Assembly (NCBI RefSeq): GCF_947087965.1
Contig: NZ_CAMUES010000008.1
Location: 79,231 to 143,230, forward strand
DNA from: an uncultured Mobiluncus sp.
GTDB taxonomy: Bacteria > Actinomycetota > Actinomycetes > Actinomycetales > Actinomycetaceae
Direction: 5' to 3'
DNA length: 64,000 nt
Part shown: one piece after another, positions 25,351 to 33,303 of the stretch
How the letters are laid out: every line of letters starts with the position of its first letter
Position numbering within the stretch: position 1 is the stretch's first letter
Notes under the pieces: model-generated
Database searches by the model: none
What the model saw: the letters and a program-made list of their open reading frames with translations, nothing else
Told to the model about the DNA's origin: nothing
Position numbers and translations under genes: made by a program

Positions 25351-25817
25351 GGCTTCTCCTGTAATATTCATAGCGAATTCGTGAAATGGATTCACTTCGC
25401 GGCATCATTTTACATGGCAGAAAAGCCCTGTGACAAGGTTTTTCACCGCGCTTGCCCCGGTGTGCGTGGGGTCTTTCGCGGAGTCCCCGGTTTCTCCAAG
25501 CTGAGATTCGCCCGGTCTAATATTGGGAAACTATTGAAATGCCTGAACGATGAAAACCAATTTAAACTTTTCACTAATGAGGGTTTTCTCAGGGCCGATT
25601 GGTCGAGTGTCCAGGCGTCGCCGTCAGGAAAACCAACAATCGACGCCTTCCTTTAGCTTGGTGCCAAAGCGCCGGGTGACTGTCCACAAGGCCAGACTCA
25701 CCCGGGCTTTGGCGCCAGCCTTTTTAAAATGAACACCGAAAAGCAAACCCTGTGACTTAGGCTAGACTAAGCAAGGGCGTAGCCGTAGCTCACGCAGAAA
25801 ACACAGGAAGGAAGCTT
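25351..25817. other. Intergenic stretch with an orphan terminator
   Basis: These 467 bases hold no clear protein gene. An 80-codon frame from the ATG at 25414 ends at 25656, three bases before a strong hairpin terminator on the + strand, but it has no ribosome-binding site or recognisable product. The arms AGGCGTCG (25613) and CGACGCCT (25641) form another inverted repeat. A -10-like TAGACT with flanking CTTAG/CTAAG lies at 25756-25771, before the CDF exporter gene. Confidence 0.45.
25659..25725 (+). terminator. Rho-independent terminator with no assigned upstream gene
   Basis: GGTGCCAAAGC pairs with GCTTTGGCGCC (one G-U), and CCGGGTGA with TCACCCGG, making a 19-bp stem with one bulged base. 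Five T follow at 25721. The T run is only on the + strand, and no annotated + strand gene lies upstream. Confidence 0.7.
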
Positions 25818-26792
25818 ATGCAGCATCATCAGGAAGGTCAGGAGTCCAGCGACCCCCACGAGCCGCACGGTTCGGGCGGCCATTCGCACACTCATACTCA
25901 CTCTCACAAGGCCGGTCGTGGGCAGCTCCGGGCAGCGCTTGCGGTGACCTTCACGGTGTTGCTGGCAGAGGTCGTGGGGGCGGCTCTGACCGGTAGCTTG
26001 ACCCTGCTGGTGGACTTGGGGCATATGCTCACCGATTGCGCGGGTCTGACTTTTGCGCTGGTGGCAGCCAGCTTGCAGCAGCGTCCGGCGACGGATCGGC
26101 TCACGTGGGGGTGGCGGCGTGCCGAGGTCATCTCGGCAGCTTTGCAGTCCCTGCTGCTGATTTGCATCGGTGTGTTTGCGTCCATCGAAGCCATCAAACG
26201 CCTGATAAATCCCGAAAATATTGAGGACCAAGCGCTGCTGGTGGTGGGCATTATCGGCTTGGTCGGCAACCTCATTAGCCTGACCATCCTGTTGAGTTCC
26301 CGGCAGAACAACCTGAACCTGCGCGCCGCGTTTCTGGAGGTTCTGAACGATTCCCTTGGTTCCGTAGCGGTTATCATTAGCGCGGTGGTGATGCTCCTGA
26401 CCGGGTGGACCCAGATTGATTCCGTGGCGGCGCTGGTCATCGCCGCGCTCATCGTGCCTCGGGCCATCATGATTTTGCGCCCGGCGGGGGCAATTTTGCT
26501 GGAATCGACCCCTCGGGATTTGGAGTTGGACCAGGTTCGGGCGCACCTGTTGGAGCTGCCTCATGTTTTAGCCGTGCATGACCTGCATGCCTCCGCGGTT
26601 TCCTCGGATTTGCCGGTGCTGAGCGCCCACGTGGTGTTGGCTGACGAATGCTTCCATGACGGGCACAGTCTCGAGATCTTGAGCGAAATTGAGAACTGCC
26701 TGCAGAATCATCACGGCATCTCGATTTTTCACACCACAGTCCAGTTGGAACCGGCCTCACGCGCCCAGCTGCACCGCGAAACCTGGCACTAA
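25818..26792 (+). CDS. Cation diffusion facilitator, heavy-metal exporter
   Basis: A 324-residue CDF-family transporter of the CzcD/ZitB kind that exports Zn2+ or a similar metal in exchange for protons. The N-terminus is histidine-rich (GGHSHTHTHSHK). Six helices follow, with the metal site in helix II (LVDLGHMLTDCAG, His69 and Asp73) and in helix V (AFLEVLNDSLGSV). In helix V the usual His is Glu174 with Asp178, so the site is HxxxD plus ExxxD. The C-terminal domain (residues 225-310) is the cytoplasmic dimerisation domain. It is a single gene behind a possible TAGACT promoter element. Confidence 0.9.
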   Translation: MQHHQEGQESSDPHEPHGSGGHSHTHTHSHKAGRGQLRAALAVTFTVLLAEVVGAALTGSLTLLVDLGHMLTDCAGLTFALVAASLQQRPATDRLTWGWRRAEVISAALQSLLLICIGVFASIEAIKRLINPENIEDQALLVVGIIGLVGNLISLTILLSSRQNNLNLRAAFLEVLNDSLGSVAVIISAVVMLLTGWTQIDSVAALVIAALIVPRAIMILRPAGAILLESTPRDLELDQVRAHLLELPHVLAVHDLHASAVSSDLPVLSAHVVLADECFHDGHSLEILSEIENCLQNHHGISIFHTTVQLEPASRAQLHRETWH

Positions 26793-26840
26793 ATCCTGCC
26801 CCACCAGGCTTAATAGGGAAATTGTGAACGCTATAGTACC

Positions 26841-26897
26841 AAATTCGTGGCGGCTTTAATCCTAAATTTGTGGCATCTATAATCAGTAAACTGTGGC
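26841..26897. repeat. Three short repeats with an exact 23-base period
   Basis: AAATTCGTGGC (26841), AAATTTGTGGC (26864) and TAAACTGTGGC (26887) are spaced exactly 23 bases apart. They lie between the stops of the convergent exporter and symporter genes. The period is a little over two helical turns. Function unknown. Confidence 0.6.
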
Positions 26898-26963
26898 GCT
26901 GGGAGCAGTGACGGGATGCCCGTTGCGTTCACCATGAACGGAGATATTCCGGAGCTAAAATCC

Positions 26964-28361
26964 CTAGAATGCGACCTTGCCGATGAGAGCGATGGCGCAC
27001 AAAATGATGGCCAGCGGCACATAGACGAAACGTCCCACCGATAGCCAGAAAGTCCCGCGAGGCCGCGCGGCTCCCCGATTAATCGCCGCTAACAATTCGT
27101 CCTTCTTCATGACCCAGAACCAGGTGATAGCGCCCAAGCTCGCCCCGAGCGGAATGATGTAGATGGAAACCAAATCCATCCACGGGCCCCAGGAGCTAAT
27201 CGCTTCCATGCCCAAGCCCGCTCCGAGCGCCAGTACGCACAAGCCGACCAACACGACTGTGCGGTTTAGGCGCGGGAACCGGTGCAGCAGCGATTCGCCC
27301 ACGGCTTCAAACATATTTTGCAGTGAACTGACCCCGGCGAAAATCATGGCGACATACAGAATCACCGCGAACAGCTGACCCAGTGGAATATCTTGCATGA
27401 TGGCGGGCAGGGTCACAAACAGCAGGCCTGGCCCGGCTCCGACGTCAGTGTTATAAGCGAAACACGCGGGAATAATGACCAGAGCTGCCACCACTGCCGC
27501 GAGAGTGTCAAAGAAACCGGTGCGCTGCGAAACTTTCACCACGTCCTCGTCATCGGGCAGGTAAGCGCCGTAGACAATCATGCCACTGCCGGTAATCGAG
27601 AGGGAAAAGAACGCTTGACCCATTGCCCACACCCAGACAATAGGGTTGATGAGGGCCTCCCAACGCGGGGTCAACATAAACACATAGCCCTCGATAACGC
27701 CCGGCATCAGAGCCACGCGAATTGCCAAAATCACAAAGATGATAAAGAAAACCGGCATCATGATGCGGTTAGTTTTTTCGATACTTTTCGCCCCGAGGAA
27801 CAGGGTAATCAACGTCCCCACTACGACGATGATGTGGAACGGCACGACCGAGAAACCGGTTCCAGAAAAAGAATCAAACCATTTTTCGGTATCAGTTTTC
27901 ATCAGTGTCCCGGTCAGGGAATCGAACAGCGCTTTGCAAACGTAGGCCACAATGACGGCGTATCCAATCGCGATACACAGCGAGCCTGCCAAGGGCAACC
28001 AGCCCAATGCACTTCCGACCTTGGCTGCCCGGTTCCCACGGGTGGCCCAGGCGGACCGGTAAGTTCCCAAGGTACCGGTGCGGGCACGCCTGCCGTTGGC
28101 GAACTCGGCGGGCAGGCCCACGTAGGTGAACAGTACGACAAAGAAAATATAGATGAGCAGGAAAGCGCCCCCGCCATTATTCCCGAGCTTATAGGGGAAG
28201 CCCCACACATTAGCCATGCCCACGGCGGAACCTACGGAGGCCAGCACGAAACCCCAGTGGGTAGCGAAACGGTGCGCGGTCTGTGCTCCGTGGTGGCTGG
28301 GCCCAGTAGCGGTGTTGTCTGTCACTACGGGCGGTTCGGAGGGGGAGGAAGGGGTCGTCAC
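26964..28361 (-). CDS. Sodium-dependent transporter of the NSS (neurotransmitter:sodium symporter) family
   Basis: A 465-residue symporter. The family signature is at the front: FVLASVGSAVGMANVWGFPY, then KLGNNGGGAFLLIY, which forms the unwound helix 1 and sodium sites. Eleven to twelve hydrophobic segments follow. Bacterial members take up amino acids with Na+ (LeuT, TnaT, MhsT); the substrate here is not readable. It starts with a GTG at 28361 preceded by AAGGAAACC. The first 30 residues are a Ser/Pro/Thr-rich cytoplasmic extension. Confidence 0.92.
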   Translation of the reverse strand: MTTPSSPSEPPVVTDNTATGPSHHGAQTAHRFATHWGFVLASVGSAVGMANVWGFPYKLGNNGGGAFLLIYIFFVVLFTYVGLPAEFANGRRARTGTLGTYRSAWATRGNRAAKVGSALGWLPLAGSLCIAIGYAVIVAYVCKALFDSLTGTLMKTDTEKWFDSFSGTGFSVVPFHIIVVVGTLITLFLGAKSIEKTNRIMMPVFFIIFVILAIRVALMPGVIEGYVFMLTPRWEALINPIVWVWAMGQAFFSLSITGSGMIVYGAYLPDDEDVVKVSQRTGFFDTLAAVVAALVIIPACFAYNTDVGAGPGLLFVTLPAIMQDIPLGQLFAVILYVAMIFAGVSSLQNMFEAVGESLLHRFPRLNRTVVLVGLCVLALGAGLGMEAISSWGPWMDLVSIYIIPLGASLGAITWFWVMKKDELLAAINRGAARPRGTFWLSVGRFVYVPLAIILCAIALIGKVAF

Positions 28362-28612
28362 AAGGTTTCCTTAATCTAGCTCAGAATCCGGTGAGGCGGG
28401 TTCATGCCACAGTTTTCCCTTATCGTAGTCGAAAGGGTGGCGAAACTGAGAATTCTCTAGCTTATGGGAAAGGCTGGGGACGAGCGGAGGCGCTATAAAA
28501 GCCGCCGCAGTCGCACGCGAACAAACTCCCTGTTCAGCGCCTCACGGGAGGTTTTGATAGCCTGAAAAGGCCGATTCCGAATCTGGAACGGCCATAAAGA
28601 AAGGATAAATTT

Positions 28613-28876
28613 ATGGGACAGCTCATTGGAATTATTGTGACCGGCGCGGTGATTGGCGCTTTGGCGAGACTATTTAAACGCGGTGAGCAGCCTATCGGCA
28701 TCCTGTGGACCATCATCCTCGGGGCGCTCGGCGCCGGTATCGGCGGCTGGCTGGTTAAGTTGTTCGGCTACACCAATGCCAACGGCGGCGTGCAGTGGAT
28801 TCAGTGGATTGTGTCGATTATCGTCGCCATGATCCTCATCGGTATCTATATGGGTGCTACCGGGAAAAAGAAATAA
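28613..28876 (+). CDS. GlsB/YeaQ/YmgE family small membrane protein
   Basis: An 87-residue, three-helix membrane protein: LIGIIVTGAVIGALARLF, ILGALGAGIGGWLVKLFG and IVSIIVAMILIGIYMGATG. The Gly-rich helices are the family signature; the name transglycosylase-associated protein is historical. Members are often part of stress responses, but no molecular activity is established. AAGAAAGGA precedes the ATG. Confidence 0.88.
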   Translation: MGQLIGIIVTGAVIGALARLFKRGEQPIGILWTIILGALGAGIGGWLVKLFGYTNANGGVQWIQWIVSIIVAMILIGIYMGATGKKK

Positions 28877-28938
28877 CACCACCCCGTGCTGCCTAAAGGC
28901 CGGCAAAAGTCGCGGCGGGGAAAAGCTAGGATAGATTC

Positions 28939-30201
28939 ATGAGCGATTTCCCACTGACTTTTCCGGTAAAAATCTTGCTGCTCGGCGCGGGCGAGCTGGG
29001 CAAAGAACTGACGATTTCCCTGCAGCGACTGGGCTGCCAGGTCGTCGCTTGCGATTCATACGCGGGGGCGCCCGCCATGCAGGTCGCCACCGAATATCGC
29101 TTGTTGGACATGACTGATGCCGAGGCCCTCGAGGCCGTGATTGCGGCTGTGCGTCCTGACCTCATTGTTCCTGAAGTCGAGAAACTCGCCTCCACTGCGT
29201 TGGTTGCGGCCGCGGGGGAGGGGACGCGAGTCGTACCTTCCTCACGAGTGGTGGAACTGACTTTTGACCGCCAAGGCATCCGCACCCTGGCCGCCACGAC
29301 AGCAAACGTTTTGACCTCGCCTTTTGCTTTCGCCGACTCGTTGGCGGCACTGCAGGAGGGAGCCGCAAAGGTCGGGTTTCCCTGTTTCGTGAAGCCCACC
29401 ATGTCCTCATCGGGGCATGGCCAGTCTCGCGTGGAGCGTGCCGAGGACCTGCCCGCCGCCTGGGAGGAGGCCTGCTCCGGGGCGCGTGCCGATACCGGGC
29501 GGGTCATCGTGGAGGGCGAAATCGCTTTTGACTACGAAATCACCCTGTTGAGCATGCGCCACCTGGATCCTGACAATCCGACTCAGGTTCGCACCAGCTT
29601 TTGCGCGCCAATCGGACACCGACAGTCCTCCGGGGATTATGTGGAATCCTGGCAACCCCAAGCGATGAAACCTGAAATCCTTAAGAAAGCCCAGGTCACT
29701 GCCCAGAAAGTTCTCGATGCGCTGGCAGCCGACACCGCGCGGGCGGCCGCGGCGAGCGGTGAGTCCGCAAATGCGGACGCCGACAATCCGATGCTGGGCA
29801 TTTTTGGGGTCGAGATGTTCGTCAAAGGTGAGGACGTGTACTTCTCGGAACTCTCCCCACGCCCCCACGACACCGGCATGGTCACCATGATTACCCAGCC
29901 GCAAAACGAGTTTGACCTGCACGCGAGGGCAATTTTGGGGCTGCCTGTGGACACGGCCATGTTCCCCGATGTCAGGGCCGGAGCTTCGGTTCCCCTGAAG
30001 TCTCCCGTCGAGTCCGACCAGCCGCGCTACACAGGTGTGGACGCGGCCCTGCAGGTCAGTCCGGACGCGCAGCTGAGAATCTTTGGCAAGCCGGTGGCTC
30101 ACGTGGGCAGACGCATGGCCGTGGCCCTAGCGACCGGGGTCGACACCGACCAGGCGCGCGCGAAAGCCCACGAGGTCATCGGCAAGGTCACCATTCACTA
30201 G
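28939..30201 (+). CDS. purT: Formate-dependent phosphoribosylglycinamide formyltransferase
   Basis: PurT makes formyl-GAR from GAR, formate and ATP in purine synthesis, without a folate donor. The 420-residue ATP-grasp protein has ILLLGAGELGKELTIS (nucleotide fold, N-terminal domain), VPEVEKLAST, CFVKPTMSSSGHGQSRV (ATP-binding loop) and ELSPRPHDTGMVTMITQ near residue 310. All are classical PurT positions. It stands as a single gene. The insert around residues 255-275 is Ala/Asp-rich. Confidence 0.96.
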   Translation: MSDFPLTFPVKILLLGAGELGKELTISLQRLGCQVVACDSYAGAPAMQVATEYRLLDMTDAEALEAVIAAVRPDLIVPEVEKLASTALVAAAGEGTRVVPSSRVVELTFDRQGIRTLAATTANVLTSPFAFADSLAALQEGAAKVGFPCFVKPTMSSSGHGQSRVERAEDLPAAWEEACSGARADTGRVIVEGEIAFDYEITLLSMRHLDPDNPTQVRTSFCAPIGHRQSSGDYVESWQPQAMKPEILKKAQVTAQKVLDALAADTARAAAASGESANADADNPMLGIFGVEMFVKGEDVYFSELSPRPHDTGMVTMITQPQNEFDLHARAILGLPVDTAMFPDVRAGASVPLKSPVESDQPRYTGVDAALQVSPDAQLRIFGKPVAHVGRRMAVALATGVDTDQARAKAHEVIGKVTIH

Positions 30202-30528
30202 GGGTGAGCGCGGCTTTTCCTCTGGGCTTCGCAGGAGCGCTAGCGCGTTTCGGGGTCCGTGGTCAGATGCCTCGCGTGCTTTCTCTCGCTCTTAATCACC
30301 GCCTTGAGCTTCTGCGTGAATCCTTGAGATGACGCGACTTTCGGGTAGCTAAGCTGTGAATTGCAGGGCCGTTAGGCCGTGAATTGTGGGGGCATGATGG
30401 AGGTGTGTTGGTCAGAGTCACGGTTTCCATGACGCCTGGGCAGCTGAGTTGACCGGTCAATACAAATTTTATTTCGTGCGCGGAAATAAACCCGCGCGGC
30501 GTCACAATTTGTTGAAAACCTGCGGAAA
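30202..30528. other. Intergenic stretch between convergent genes
   Basis: These 327 bases separate purT from the oppositely oriented UPF0210 gene. I see no reading frame or RNA gene. A weak 6-bp inverted repeat, TATTTC/GAAATA, near 30470-30488 might help end transcription. Confidence 0.5.
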
Positions 30529-31893
30529 TCAGTTTCTAAAGGAATGCACCGGGGCGGGAATCCGCCCGCCGCGAGCCGCGAAATCGGCGGAGGAAAATTG
30601 GGAAACTTCCATCACCGGCGCCCACCCCAGCAGGCCTCCAAAGTTGGCGCTGTCCCCCACGCCCTTGCCTGGAACCGGTATGACCCGTACCGCGGTAGTC
30701 TTGCCCGAAGCGGTGCCTATAGCGGCCTCATCAGCGATTAAACCGGTAATCGTAGCGGGGCTGGTGTCGCCGGGAATCGCAATCATGTCCAGGCCCACCG
30801 AACAAATCGCGGTCATGGCTTCGAGTTTTGCCATCGTGATGGAACCGTGCTGCACGCCGTGAATCATATTGATGTCCTCCGAAACGGGGATGAAAGATCC
30901 CGACAAGCCGCCCACCATCGAGCACGCCATCAGTCCGCCCTTTTTCACCGCGTCATTGAGCAAAAACAGTGCGGCGGTAGTGCCCGGCGCGCCGACTGCG
31001 CAGACGCCCATTTCTTCCAGAATCGCCGCCACGGAATCGCCGACTTCCGCCGTAGGAGCCAGCGACAAATCCACGATTCCAAAAGGTACGGACAGGCGTT
31101 GCGCCACGGTCTGCCCCACCAGCTGGCCCATTCGGGTTATCTTAAATGCCGATTTTTTGATGGCTTCGGCGCATTCCTCAAAAGGGCGCCCCCGCACCGT
31201 CTGCAAGGCGCGCTGCACCACTCCTGGCCCAGAAATCCCTACTGAAATGACCGTATCGGGCTGGCTGACCCCGTGAAAGGCCCCAGCCATGAACGGATTG
31301 TCGCCCACCGCATTGGCGAACACGACCAGCTTTGCCGCCCCAATCCCGTCAGCCGCGGCGGTCGCTTGTGCCGTATCCACGACCACCTGGCCCATGCGCC
31401 GCGCCGCCGACATATTGATACCCGTGCGGGTAGAACCGATATTGACCGACGAACACACGATATCCGTGCTGGCCAGAGCCTCGGGAATGGAATCAATCAA
31501 CGCCAGGTCGCTGTGTGTGGCCCCCGCCTCGACCAACGCGGAATATCCGCCGACGAAGTCGACCCCGACGGCTTTGCCGGCACGATCCAACGCTTGGGCG
31601 AAGGGCAGCGGGTTCGAAGTACGGCAAGCGGCCGCCACCAGGGAAATCGGCGTGACCGAAATCCGCTTGTTGATAATCGGCACCCCGAACTCCCGCGACA
31701 CCTCGCCGGCGGTCGCCACCAGGTGCGAGGCGGCCTTGACGATGCGATCCTCGATACGGGCGCAGGCGCGTTGCACGTCAGAATCGGCACAATCCAGCAG
31801 CGACAGCCCCATTGTGACGGTGCGCACGTCCAGTTTGTCCTCGGAAATCATCTGGATGGTTTCCATGATTTGTCGCTCGGTGTCTAAGCTCAT
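30529..31893 (-). CDS. UPF0210 (PFL/DUF711) family protein
   Basis: A 454-residue protein of the conserved UPF0210 family. Recognisable stretches are IRKLDVRT-like DKLDVRTVTMGLSLLDC at the front, INKRISVTPISLVAA, VFANAVGDNPFMAGAFHG and AIPGDTSPATITGLIADE. The family has no firmly established reaction and shares features with glycyl-radical (pyruvate formate-lyase-like) folds. The start has GGAG eight bases upstream. It lies 85 bases after a gene for a small ACT-domain protein, a pairing common to many bacteria that suggests amino acid-linked control. Confidence 0.9.
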   Translation of the reverse strand: MSLDTERQIMETIQMISEDKLDVRTVTMGLSLLDCADSDVQRACARIEDRIVKAASHLVATAGEVSREFGVPIINKRISVTPISLVAAACRTSNPLPFAQALDRAGKAVGVDFVGGYSALVEAGATHSDLALIDSIPEALASTDIVCSSVNIGSTRTGINMSAARRMGQVVVDTAQATAAADGIGAAKLVVFANAVGDNPFMAGAFHGVSQPDTVISVGISGPGVVQRALQTVRGRPFEECAEAIKKSAFKITRMGQLVGQTVAQRLSVPFGIVDLSLAPTAEVGDSVAAILEEMGVCAVGAPGTTAALFLLNDAVKKGGLMACSMVGGLSGSFIPVSEDINMIHGVQHGSITMAKLEAMTAICSVGLDMIAIPGDTSPATITGLIADEAAIGTASGKTTAVRVIPVPGKGVGDSANFGGLLGWAPVMEVSQFSSADFAARGGRIPAPVHSFRN

Positions 31894-31978
31894 TGTCTTG
31901 CTCCAATAGGGGATTCAGAAGGGTTCCCGGTCATCTTCCGGGGCGGATACGGGGTTCGTGGTGGGGTCTCACGGCTGA

Positions 31979-32248
31979 TTAGAGGGTGTGCATAACGTTG
32001 AAAATAGCTTCAGATTGCACCCGGATTTCCAGGTTCTGGGATTGTTCCACCTCAGTCATGGCTTCCTGCAAGTTCGTCAGGGAGGTGGGGGCGTCGTCCA
32101 GCTCCAGCTGCATAATCATCGTGAAGTACGAACCCATCAGAGTCTGGGAAACGTTGGTAATATTGGCGTTCTGGGCGGCGCAGGCATTTGCTACCGCCGC
32201 AATAATCCCGGTGTGGTCGATTCCGGTTACAGTCATGATTGCTTTCAT
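31979..32248 (-). CDS. Small ACT-domain protein (UPF0237)
   Basis: An 89-residue single ACT domain: AIMTVTGIDHTGIIAAVANA, then NITNVSQTLMGSYFTMIM. ACT domains bind amino acids and regulate partner proteins. This small class is nearly always next to a UPF0210 gene, as here, so it is likely its sensor subunit. No strong ribosome-binding site is visible. Confidence 0.9.
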   Translation of the reverse strand: MKAIMTVTGIDHTGIIAAVANACAAQNANITNVSQTLMGSYFTMIMQLELDDAPTSLTNLQEAMTEVEQSQNLEIRVQSEAIFNVMHTL

Positions 32249-32342
32249 GGCTCAATTATGCCCTCCCCGTGCCGCTCAGTTCGGTAAAAGTAGGCGGAGA
32301 CGGTGGTGTTGTGCCGGATTCTCGCGAAATGCATTGCGGGTT

Positions 32343-33071
32343 TTAGGTCAGGTGCAGAGTCTGTTCAACTGGTGCATAGTGTTGCATGACGGCTTGACGG
32401 TATGCATGAACGTCACCGTTGATGGCGGCATTGAGCATAGCCCGGTGAGATGTCGCGGTGGTGATGAGGCTTTCCTTAGAAGGAGTACCTAATTGGGGAA
32501 GTGAGGTAACATTGACTTTCCAAAATGACCCTACTAGCTGGCGCATCACCTCATTGTCGAGCAGCGCTAAGATTCCGTCGTGAAATGCGTAATCTTCATC
32601 TGAAAACAGTTTGCCTTCCTTGGCTCGCCGCTCCATCAATTCCACCAGAGTTTCCAGACCCGGTTGAGGGATGCCTTTGAGAGTGTCACAAACCTTTTGA
32701 GCCATGCCTAAATCAAGGTAACGGCGAACCTTCACGATTTCACGCAATCCTCCCAGGTTATTTCGACTCATCATAACGGTGCGGAATGCCAAGGTTTCCA
32801 CCAGCGGCGACATGGACAGCGAACCGACGAAAGCGCCGATTCCACGGCGAACTTCCACAATTTGTAATGCTTCTAAACGTCGTAAAGCTTCTCTGACCGA
32901 GGAGCGCGAGACGTTGAGGATTGTGCATAAATCAGATTCGGAGGGCAGGCAATCCCCGGGTGAGAGATTGTTTTGGGTGATGTAGTTCTTAATTTTTTCT
33001 GAGCTGTCCTCAACGGCAGTGCTTCGATTATTTCGGAGCTTCTTTGCTGGCGAACCTGATTGCGAAAGCAT
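32343..33071 (-). CDS. GntR/FadR-family regulator, probable sialic acid regulon repressor
   Basis: A 242-residue FadR-type regulator with a winged helix (LSPGDCLPSESDLCTILNVS, then RSSVREALRRLEALQIVEV, residues 35-90) and an FCD ligand-binding domain with the metal histidines expected in DEDYAFHDGIL and TATSHRAMLNAA. It is divergent from the nan genes and two matching palindromic sites lie between them, so it probably represses that operon and itself. A TATAGT box ends about seven bases before its ATG and there is no ribosome-binding site, which suggests a leaderless transcript. Confidence 0.88.
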   Translation of the reverse strand: MLSQSGSPAKKLRNNRSTAVEDSSEKIKNYITQNNLSPGDCLPSESDLCTILNVSRSSVREALRRLEALQIVEVRRGIGAFVGSLSMSPLVETLAFRTVMMSRNNLGGLREIVKVRRYLDLGMAQKVCDTLKGIPQPGLETLVELMERRAKEGKLFSDEDYAFHDGILALLDNEVMRQLVGSFWKVNVTSLPQLGTPSKESLITTATSHRAMLNAAINGDVHAYRQAVMQHYAPVEQTLHLT

Positions 33072-33088
33072 GATGGAACTATAGCAGG

Positions 33089-33099
33089 TTATCAGACAA
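33089..33099. promoter_or_regulatory. GntR operator half-match near its own promoter
   Basis: TTATCAGACAA matches the perfect site at 33218 except for one base in the left arm. It lies beside the TATAGT box that would drive the GntR gene, fitting autoregulation. Confidence 0.45.
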
Positions 33100-33217
33100 G
33101 CTATGGGGTGTATTGCCGAACTCCACTATTTAGGTAATTGTGAGCGACTGGTCCGGGGTGAAAAAACGTTGTGATTTCAATAGAATTCAGTGAATTTTCA
33201 GAAATTAATTCAAAATG

Positions 33218-33247
33218 CTTGTCAGACAAGTTGTATCCTGTTACTCT
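33218..33247 (+). promoter_or_regulatory. Promoter and operator of the sialic acid operon
   Basis: CTTGTCAGACAAG (33218-33230) is a perfect 13-base palindrome. TTGTCA inside it is a good -35, and TACTCT at 33242 is a -10 with 17 bases between them. A protein on the palindrome would block RNA polymerase, so this is a clear repressor arrangement. It precedes the first nan transporter gene by 56 bases. Confidence 0.65.
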
Positions 33248-33303
33248 TGTAGGTAATCCAGTTCGTAAGGATTAACTACTACTCAATGAGGAGAGCAACG
33301 AAA

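Noticed and set aside
27393..28379. Open frame of 328 codons on the + strand
   Set aside because: It is the complement of the NSS symporter gene and reads as His/Gly/Gln-rich low-complexity protein.
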